This document shows positions 58,465-64,000 of a stretch of DNA of 64,000 nucleotides, piece by piece. The position numbers were made by a program, and so were the translations under genes. How positions within the stretch are numbered: position 1 is the first letter of the stretch; each line of letters begins with the position of its first letter. Source of the stretch: Kribbella italica (GTDB lineage: Bacteria; Actinomycetota; Actinomycetes; Propionibacteriales; Kribbellaceae); contig NZ_JACHMY010000001.1 of NCBI RefSeq assembly GCF_014205135.1, positions 7,440,001-7,504,000 of the forward strand. The letters are read 5' to 3'. The notes under the pieces were generated by a model. It did no database searches, was not told where the DNA came from, and saw nothing but the letters and a program-made list of their open reading frames with translations.

Positions 58465-59835
58465 TCAGTCCTCGTAGTCCTCGAGCAGCGGGACCCTGAC
58501 CTCGATCACCAGGCCGCCGCCGATCGGCGGGCGGGCGACCACGCGGCCACCGACCCGGGCGGCCTCCGAGCGGACGATCGCCAGGCCGAGCCCGGTCCCG
58601 GGCATCTCCCGGTGGTGGGCGCTGCGCCAGAACCGCTCGCCGACCTTCTTCAGGTCGCGCGAACCGAGTCCGAGCCCGTGGTCGCGGACCGACATCACGA
58701 CCTCGGTGCCGTCCCGCGTCACCGAGACCTCGACCGGCGGCGCGCCGTACTTGCTGGCGTTGTCGAGCAGTACGTCGAGGATGTCGTCGACCTCGAGCTC
58801 GGCGGCGACACCGCCCGGCACCATCTCGCCGATGATCAGCTCCAGGTCGTCCGCGGCGTACACGGCCTTCCAGCCGACCAGCCGCTCCTTGACGGCCTGC
58901 GCCAGGTCCAGCGGGGCCTCGCTGCCCTCAATGTCTCCGGGGCGGTCGGAGCCCGCCAGGCGGGACAGCCGCTGCACGATCCGGCCCAGCCGGTCGATGT
59001 CGCTGAGCGCGAACCGCGCGGTCGGCGACAGCCGGGACAGACCCTCGATGTGGATCCGGGCCGACGTCAACGGCGTCCGGAGCTGGTGCGACGCGTCGGC
59101 GACGAACTCGCGCTCGCGCTGCCGCGCCTGGTGCAGGCTCAGCGCCATCGAGTTGAAGCTGTCGCCGAGCCGGCGCAGCTCGGGCGCTCGGCCGTCGGTC
59201 GACACCCGGGTGTCGAGCGCGCCGCGGGTGACCTGGTGGGTCGCGTTGTCGAGGTCGTTCAGCGGCCGGAGCACCCAGCGGGTGACCGGGCGAACGATGC
59301 CGATGACAACAGCTCCGACCGCCATCAGCAGACCGCCGAGCAGCAGGAGCAGGCCGTTCTGTACGTCGTGCCGGCCGTTCTCGGTCGGGACCCGCAGCAC
59401 CGAGGCGCCGAGAACCCGGCCGTTGTTGACCACCGGGCGGGAGACGACCATCTCGCCGGACTGCCACGGCCACAGCGCCTTCGGCTCGGCCGGCAGCCGG
59501 CCGGCCAGCGTGCTGGCCAGGACCAGATCGATGTCCGGGTCCTTCACGTCGACACCGGACCGTGAGGTGGCGACCACCCGGCGGTCCACGTCGACGACGA
59601 ACACCGGCGTGTTGTAGAGCTCGTGGTACCGCACCGCCAGCTCGCGCAGCGTGGCGATGTCACCCGACTGCAGCGGCGACTCGGCCATCGTGGCGAACCA
59701 GTCGGCGTCGTTGCTGCGGGACAGGAACAGGTTGCGGGTGGTGTTGGTCGCGATGAAGTTGGCCAGCGGAACGGCCGCGACGATGGCCAGGATGGCGACC
59801 AGGGGGACGAGGGACTGCAGCAGGCGACGACGCAA
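58465..59835 (-). CDS. Sensor histidine kinase of a TRAP-linked two-component system
   Basis: A 456-residue membrane kinase. Membrane segment 1 is at ~8-28, an extracytoplasmic domain runs to ~155, segment 2 is at ~160-181, a HAMP follows (RPLNDLDNATHQVTRG), then the H-box with phospho-His H250 (VADASHQLRTPLT) and an ATPase domain (N-box DNASKYGAPP, G1 DHGLGLG, G2 GTGLGLA). It probably senses an external carboxylate or the state of the TAXI lipoprotein. Its gene starts 3 bp after the response-regulator stop; both form an operon. Confidence 0.93.
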   Translation of the reverse strand: MRRRLLQSLVPLVAILAIVAAVPLANFIATNTTRNLFLSRSNDADWFATMAESPLQSGDIATLRELAVRYHELYNTPVFVVDVDRRVVATSRSGVDVKDPDIDLVLASTLAGRLPAEPKALWPWQSGEMVVSRPVVNNGRVLGASVLRVPTENGRHDVQNGLLLLLGGLLMAVGAVVIGIVRPVTRWVLRPLNDLDNATHQVTRGALDTRVSTDGRAPELRRLGDSFNSMALSLHQARQREREFVADASHQLRTPLTSARIHIEGLSRLSPTARFALSDIDRLGRIVQRLSRLAGSDRPGDIEGSEAPLDLAQAVKERLVGWKAVYAADDLELIIGEMVPGGVAAELEVDDILDVLLDNASKYGAPPVEVSVTRDGTEVVMSVRDHGLGLGSRDLKKVGERFWRSAHHREMPGTGLGLAIVRSEAARVGGRVVARPPIGGGLVIEVRVPLLEDYED

Positions 59836-59838
59836 CGG

Positions 59839-60504
59839 TCAGTCCGAACCGAGGCGGTAGCCGACGCCGCGGATGGTCTGCACCAGCTCCGGGCGGCCGA
59901 GCTTGGCCCGCAGGCTGGCGACGTGGACGTCCATCGTCCGCGACGACGCCTCGAAGACGGACTGCCAGGCGTACAGCGCGACCTGCTCACGCGGCACCAC
60001 CCGGCCGTGGTGCGCGGCCAGCACAGCTAGCACGTCGAACTCCTTGCGGGTCAGGCTGATGGGTTTGTCGGCGACCTGGACGGTGCGGGCCTCGATGTCC
60101 ACGGTCAGGTCGCCCACGGTCACCCGGGGACGGGGTTGGAGCAGCCCGGTCCGCCGCAGTACGGCGTCGATGCGGGCCAGCAGCTCGGAGATCGCGAACG
60201 GCTTCACCACGTAGTCGTCGGCGCCGCTGCGCAGACCCCGGACGCGGTCGGCGGCCTCACCGCGCGCGGTGACCGCGATCACCGGGACGTCGGACACCGT
60301 ACGGATCTGCCGGCACACGTTGATGCCGTCGCCGTCGGGCAGTCCGAGGTCGAGCAGCACCAGGTCGCCGGGGTCCGCCGCGAGCGCGTCCGCCGCCGTC
60401 CGGACGTGCGTCACCATCAGCCCGTACCGGCGCAGCGCAGGTATCAGAGCATTGGCGATATCGAGATCGTCTTCGACCAACAAAATCCTGACGGCGCCGC
60501 TCAT
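59839..60504 (-). CDS. OmpR-family response regulator
   Basis: A 221-residue regulator. The receiver domain has the acidic pair near residues 11-12, phospho-acceptor D52 (LLDLGLPDG) and K in VKPF. The C-terminal winged helix includes LTRKEFDVLAVLAAHHGRVV and DVHVASLRAKLGRPELVQTI, RGVGYRL. It is divergent from the TRAP permease and is the natural activator or repressor of that operon. ATG at 60504 gives the expected start; the open frame extends 29 codons upstream. Confidence 0.94.
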   Translation of the reverse strand: MSGAVRILLVEDDLDIANALIPALRRYGLMVTHVRTAADALAADPGDLVLLDLGLPDGDGINVCRQIRTVSDVPVIAVTARGEAADRVRGLRSGADDYVVKPFAISELLARIDAVLRRTGLLQPRPRVTVGDLTVDIEARTVQVADKPISLTRKEFDVLAVLAAHHGRVVPREQVALYAWQSVFEASSRTMDVHVASLRAKLGRPELVQTIRGVGYRLGSD

Positions 60505-60558
60505 GCCGTGATCGTAGGGCAGGAGACGCTCACATGTGTCAGATCTTGGTAAAGACGT

Positions 60559-60607
60559 AGTCACGTGACTCCGCGCCGTGGTCGGTAACACTAGTCTCCG
60601 ACCACGG
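60559..60607 (+). promoter_or_regulatory. Palindrome and inverted repeat upstream of the TRAP permease
   Basis: AGTCACGTGACT (60559-60570) is a perfect 12-bp palindrome. CCGTGGTCGG (60576-60585) and CCGACCACGG (60598-60607) form a perfect 10-bp inverted repeat whose right arm touches the GGGAGGG ribosome site. They are candidate binding sites for the response regulator or another factor. Confidence 0.5.
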
Positions 60608-60621
60608 GAGGGAACCGGTAG

Positions 60622-62646
60622 ATGACTGTGAGTGTTGGTTCGGGGGGCGGCACCGCCGCGCTCTCCGACACCGAACTGGCCGAGTACGAGCAGGAGAAGC
60701 CCGCTCGGCGGCTGCGGCCTGCCCTGGATCTGGTGATCTCGGTCTGGTGCGCGGTCGTCAGCGTCGGCGTACTGCTCCAGGTCTTCTTCCCGCTGTCGGC
60801 CGGCACGCAGTACTACTTAGTGATCTTTCTCGCAGCCGTCCTCCCGATCACTTTGCTGTGCTATCGGGGCTGGAAGGTGCCGGCGTTCCTGAACCCGTTC
60901 AAGGGCCGGACGCACGACGACCCCGGCGTACTGGACTGGGCGCTGGCCTTGATCTCGCTGCTGGTCTGCCTGTACCCGCTGCTCGACTTCGACGGCTTTC
61001 TGGAACGCCGTCAGGCGCCCACCTCGACCGACGTACTGATCGGCGGGTTGCTGCTGCTCCTGCTGCTCGAAGCCTGCCGCCGTACGACGGGCTGGGTGCT
61101 GCCGGTCTTCAGCCTGCTGTTCGTCGCCTACGCCTACTACGGCGGCTACCTGCCCTACACGTGGTCCCTGGCCCATCAGGGCTTCAACTTCGACGCGATC
61201 ATCGCGCAGTTCACGATGGGCACGGCCGGCTTCTACGGCACGCCGCTCGGCGTCGCCGCCAGCTACATCGTGCTGTTCACGATCTACGGCGCGGTGCTCG
61301 ACTACTCCGGCGCCGGCAAGTTCTTCATCGACCTGTCCTTCGCCGCGTTCAAGCGCAGCAAGGCGGCGCCCGGCCGCACCGTCACGCTGGCCGGCTTCCT
61401 GCTCGGCAGCGTCTCCGGCTCCGGTACGGCGACCGCCGTGTCGCTCGGCACCGTCTCCTGGCCGATCCTGCGCCGCGCGGGCTACCCGGCCGAACCGGCC
61501 GGCGGCATGCTCGCCGCCGCGGGCATCGGCGCGATCCTGTCCCCGCCGACGCTGGGCGCGGCCGCGTTCATCATCGCCGAGTTCCTGCAGGTCTCGTACC
61601 TGACGGTGCTCGGCTTCGCGGTGATCCCGACGATCCTGTACTACCTGGGCATCCTGCTCGCGATCGAGATCGACGCCCGCCGGCACGGCACGACGGCGGC
61701 CGAGCCCTCGACGTTGTCGGCGCGCAAGCTGCTGCTGCGGTTCAGCTACCACTTCCTCTCGCTGTTCGTGATCATCGGCTTCATGGCGGTCGACGTCCCG
61801 CCGTTCAAGGCCGTCGTGTACGCCGTACTGCTGCAGATCGCGCTGTCGTTCCTCGACCGGGAGCACCGGCTGACCCCCGGGCCGCTGTTCAAAGCGCTTG
61901 CCCAAGGCACCCGATCGGTGCTGCCGGTGGCGGCCACCTGCGCGACCGCGGGCGTGATCGTCGCGGTGACCACGCAGACCGGCCTCGGGCTGAACCTGGC
62001 CGAGATCATCGTCGAGGCCGGCCGCGGGGTCACCGACAACCCGACCGTCGTGCTGATCCTCACCGTCGCGCTGTCGGCGATCGCCGTCCTAATCCTCGGT
62101 CTGGCCGTACCGGTGACCGCGTCGTTCATCATCGCCGCGGTGATCATCGCGCCGGCCCTGGTGCAACTCGGCGTCACTCCGGCCGAGGCCTACATGTTCA
62201 TCTTCTACTACGCCGTGCTGTCCGAGGTGTCGCCGCCGACCGCGCTGGCCGCTGTCGCGACGTCGGCGATCACCGGTGGCCGGACGATGGCCACGATGTG
62301 GCAGGCCTGGAAGTACACGCTGCCGGCCTTCCTGGTGCCGTTCGCCTTCGTGCTCACCGAGAACGGCGCGCACCTGCTCGGCCAGGGGTCGTTCGTCGGC
62401 ATGGTGTGGACGCTGGCGGTGTCGATGCTGGCGGTCGCGGCGCTGGCCGTGGTCACCGGCGGCTGGATCCTGGTCGCCACCAGCTGGGTCGAGCGGGCGC
62501 TCTGCGTCCCGGCCGCGCTGCTGCTCCTCTACCTGGCGCCCGTAACCATCGCCGTCGGAATCGGTTTGCTACTTGTTGCCGTCGTCATCAACCTGGTCCG
62601 GCGCCAGCGCCAGGCCGGACTACCGGAAGGATCCGTCACTCCATGA
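60622..62646 (+). CDS. TRAP transporter fused permease (TAXI type)
   Basis: A 674-residue integral membrane protein, the fused DctQ-DctM form used with TAXI binding proteins. The small-subunit-like part is residues ~1-190 and the large part holds the conserved GYLPYTWSLAHQGF, FGAAAxx-like LLGSVSGSGTATAVSLGT, GGMLAAAGIGAILSPPTLGAAAFIIAEFL and SEVSPPTALAAVATSAITGG blocks (each shorter piece visible). It is a Na+- or H+-driven symporter for an unidentified carboxylate. The stop overlaps the downstream binding-protein ATG by ATGA. GGGAGGG precedes the ATG. Confidence 0.93.
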   Translation: MTVSVGSGGGTAALSDTELAEYEQEKPARRLRPALDLVISVWCAVVSVGVLLQVFFPLSAGTQYYLVIFLAAVLPITLLCYRGWKVPAFLNPFKGRTHDDPGVLDWALALISLLVCLYPLLDFDGFLERRQAPTSTDVLIGGLLLLLLLEACRRTTGWVLPVFSLLFVAYAYYGGYLPYTWSLAHQGFNFDAIIAQFTMGTAGFYGTPLGVAASYIVLFTIYGAVLDYSGAGKFFIDLSFAAFKRSKAAPGRTVTLAGFLLGSVSGSGTATAVSLGTVSWPILRRAGYPAEPAGGMLAAAGIGAILSPPTLGAAAFIIAEFLQVSYLTVLGFAVIPTILYYLGILLAIEIDARRHGTTAAEPSTLSARKLLLRFSYHFLSLFVIIGFMAVDVPPFKAVVYAVLLQIALSFLDREHRLTPGPLFKALAQGTRSVLPVAATCATAGVIVAVTTQTGLGLNLAEIIVEAGRGVTDNPTVVLILTVALSAIAVLILGLAVPVTASFIIAAVIIAPALVQLGVTPAEAYMFIFYYAVLSEVSPPTALAAVATSAITGGRTMATMWQAWKYTLPAFLVPFAFVLTENGAHLLGQGSFVGMVWTLAVSMLAVAALAVVTGGWILVATSWVERALCVPAALLLLYLAPVTIAVGIGLLLVAVVINLVRRQRQAGLPEGSVTP

Positions 62647-63623
62647 GAACCCGACGCCTCCCCGCCGCCGTACTCGCGCTCGTTGCCGCCGTGTCGTTGG
62701 TGGCCTGTGGTGGGCAGCGTGAGCCCGAGGCCGGTGGGACCGGTACCGACGGCGGCCGGCTGACGATTGCCACCGGCAACACCACCGGCGTGTACTACCA
62801 GCTCGGCGGCGCGCTCGCCTCGGTGATCTCGGACAAGGTCGAGGGCTACCGGGCCACCGCCAGCGAGACCGGCGCCTCGGTGCAGAACGTGCAGGGCCTG
62901 GTGGCCGGCAACTACGACATCGCGTTCTCGCTCGGCGACACCGCCGCCGACGCGGTCAAGGGGCAGAACAGCTTCCAGCAGGTGCAGGACGTCGTCGCCC
63001 TGACCCGCCTCTACCCGAACTACACGCAGGTCGCGGTCCGGGCGTCGTCCGGGATCACGAAGTTCGCCGACCTGAAGGGCAAGCGGGTCTCCACCGGCTC
63101 GCCGAACTCGGGGACCGAGGTGATCGCCCGGCGGCTGCTCGAGGCGGCCGGGCTCGACGCGGCCCGCGACGTCACCGCGCAGCGGCTCGGTCTGCCCGAG
63201 TCCGTCGACGCGATGAAGAGCGGCTCGATCGACGCGCTGGTCTGGTCCGGCGGCATCCCGACCGGTGGCATCACCGACCTGACCACGAGCCTCGGCAAGG
63301 ACGTCAAGCTGATCCCGATCACGGACCTGCTGCCGGCGCTGAACACGAAGTACGGCACGATCTATGCCGAGGGCACCATTCCCGCGGCGGCGTACAAGCA
63401 GCCGGGCGACGTGAAGACGATCATCGTTCCGAACGTGCTGCTGGTCCGCAAGAACATGCCGGACGAGCTGGCCGAGAAGCTGACCAAGGTGATCTTCGAC
63501 AACAAGGACGCCCTGGTCCAGGTGAACGCGGCGGCCAAGGACATCACGCTGGAGACCGCCGCCGAGACCGACCCGGTCCCGCTGCACCCCGGTGCGAAGA
63601 AGGCGCTGGACTCCCTCAAATAA
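62643..63623 (+). CDS. TAXI-family solute-binding lipoprotein (second copy)
   Basis: A 326-residue lipoprotein with signal peptide and lipobox ending VACGG. TAXI blocks: TIATGNTTGVYYQLGGALAS, SVQNVQGLVAGNYDIAFSLGDTAADAV, GSPNSGTEVIARRLLEAAG and ALVWSGGIPTGGI. It is translated in coupling with the permease and is the main receptor of the TRAP system. Known TAXI ligands include glutamate and 2-oxoglutarate-type acids; the ligand here is not determined. Its stop is 11 bp from a remarkable hairpin array. Confidence 0.92.
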   Translation: MRTRRLPAAVLALVAAVSLVACGGQREPEAGGTGTDGGRLTIATGNTTGVYYQLGGALASVISDKVEGYRATASETGASVQNVQGLVAGNYDIAFSLGDTAADAVKGQNSFQQVQDVVALTRLYPNYTQVAVRASSGITKFADLKGKRVSTGSPNSGTEVIARRLLEAAGLDAARDVTAQRLGLPESVDAMKSGSIDALVWSGGIPTGGITDLTTSLGKDVKLIPITDLLPALNTKYGTIYAEGTIPAAAYKQPGDVKTIIVPNVLLVRKNMPDELAEKLTKVIFDNKDALVQVNAAAKDITLETAAETDPVPLHPGAKKALDSLK

Positions 63624-63633
63624 CTCCATAGCT

Positions 63634-63833
63634 CGCTCTCCTTCGCACACCAGGCGCAGCGGGGGAGAGCGTCGGTCCCATCCCTGTCCGTAGGCGCGGC
63701 GGGGACGGGCCACACCCCTTCTCCGCTTCCAGGCGCTGTGGAGAAGGGACCGCCCCCGCCACAACCAGGCGCAGTGGCAGGGGCACCGGCCGGGCCGATC
63801 CTTTGGGAGGCATCCCGAAGGGTTGGTCCGGCC
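63634..63833. other. Array of four hairpins with shared loop motif, plus one long hairpin
   Basis: Four consecutive stem-loops: CGCTCTCC/GGAGAGCG (63634-63671), CCCTGTCC/GGACGGG (63682-63709, one bulged T), CCCTTCTCC/GGAGAAGGG (63716-63748) and GCCCCCGCCA/TGGCAGGGGC (63752-63784, one mismatch). Stems differ, but each loop contains AGGCGCNGYGG, in three cases CCAGGCGC. A fifth hairpin (63788-63833) has a 21-bp stem with G-U pairs around a GGCA tetraloop and lacks the motif. The array separates the TAXI gene from a leftward gene. Confidence 0.8.
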
Positions 63834-63841
63834 ACCTGCTT

Positions 63842-64000
63842 CTAGGTGTTGTTCTCCTCGGGGATCTTGGCGCCGCGCAGATAGTGCGACAGGGCCGAGT
63901 CGCGCTTGGGATGGGCGTGGTAGTTCGTCGGTACGACGCGCCCTTCGGCGCTGTCCCACGCGGTGTCGGCGACGCGCCACATCCGGTGCGCCATCCGCCC
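63842..64000 (-). CDS. C-terminal end of an unidentified protein
   Basis: A leftward frame enters at the window edge and ends with TAG at 63844-63842. The last residues read MAHRMWRVADTAWDSAEGRV and VPTNYHAHPKRDSALSHYLRGAKIPEENNT (in two parts). An ATG at 63994 could start a 50-residue protein, but the frame is open at the edge, so it is probably a longer gene. I do not recognise the family. A small hairpin, CACCT/AGGTG (63833-63848), overlaps the stop. Confidence 0.55.
   Translation of the reverse strand, partial: GRMAHRMWRVADTAWDSAEGRVVPTNYHAHPKRDSALSHYLRGAKIPEENNT

Noticed and set aside
63634..63833. A short coding region or a tRNA-like cluster
   Set aside because: Open frames through the region have no start with a ribosome site and the stems do not make cloverleaves. 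Loop-and-stem structure explains the sequence better.
1..64000. tRNA or rRNA genes, insertion sequences, phage genes, attachment sites
   Set aside because: I looked for conserved rRNA stretches, tRNA T-loop sequence GGTTCRAAYCC with matching acceptor, transposase DDE motifs and integrases, and found none that held up.

Overview
The window is high-GC actinobacterial DNA. Coding strands use G/C at third positions, GTG starts are frequent, genes often overlap by ATGA, GTGA or TGATG, and a few promoters look leaderless. Gene content (aldarate operon under a LacI regulator, TAXI-TRAP transporter, GH38 mannosidase, Ku, topoisomerase IB, CsbD, DUF5709, SigB/SigF-type sigma factor) suits a soil Propionibacteriales organism. 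The style resembles Kribbella, but that is inference, not proof. No rRNA, tRNA, CRISPR array, insertion sequence or prophage was seen, so this reads as ordinary chromosome with a few repeat-rich intergenic stretches.

Layout. 1-1800: the 3' end of an aromatic amino acid lyase and a PRC-barrel/DUF2382 stress protein. 2005-9182: a leftward sugar-acid operon (KdgD, glucarate-dehydratase-like enzyme, uncharacterised TIM-barrel-like protein, two D-2-hydroxyacid dehydrogenases, then a PL7 alginate lyase), divergent from a LacI regulator with three candidate operators between them. 9204-12498: membrane proteins of unknown function, a decapitated ArsR remnant, an SRPBCC protein and a RibD-like reductase. 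12491-16130: a tightly overlapping operon (ALDH7-like dehydrogenase, DAO-type oxidase, ornithine cyclodeaminase/mu-crystallin) that fits the pipecolate route of lysine breakdown. 16191-24961: membrane protein, DUF1992, a fused branched-chain-type E1 with a repeat-derived insert, a MarR/MFS divergent pair, GNAT, and Ku with a coiled-coil partner. 25056-33289: topoisomerase IB, small basic protein, phosphoketolase, sigma factor, GPGG small membrane protein, NIPSNAP, RIO kinase. 33286-45848: secreted hydrolase, small secreted Cys-rich protein, HxlR/DUF1761 pair, second MFS with its divergent regulator, LbH acyltransferase, APH-like kinase, FAD dehydrogenase, DUF5107 protein, TetR. 45996-54213: PI-PLC/OsmC pair, FUSC exporter, DUF5709, P450 with PucR-type regulator, two overlapping secreted esterases. 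54254-63623: GH38 alpha-mannosidase, then a TAXI-TRAP locus with two solute-binding lipoproteins, a histidine kinase/response regulator pair and a fused permease. 63634-63833: four hairpins with unrelated stems and a shared loop motif, plus one long hairpin, ahead of a partial leftward gene.

The most unusual signals are the hairpin array at 63634-63833, a second hairpin cluster with a short ORF at 47673-47998, the in-frame 30-bp minisatellite inside the E1 gene, a GC-rich repeat family shared between 10.4 kb and 40.7 kb, and the candidate pipecolate operon. All functional calls come from reading motifs by eye; no search was run.
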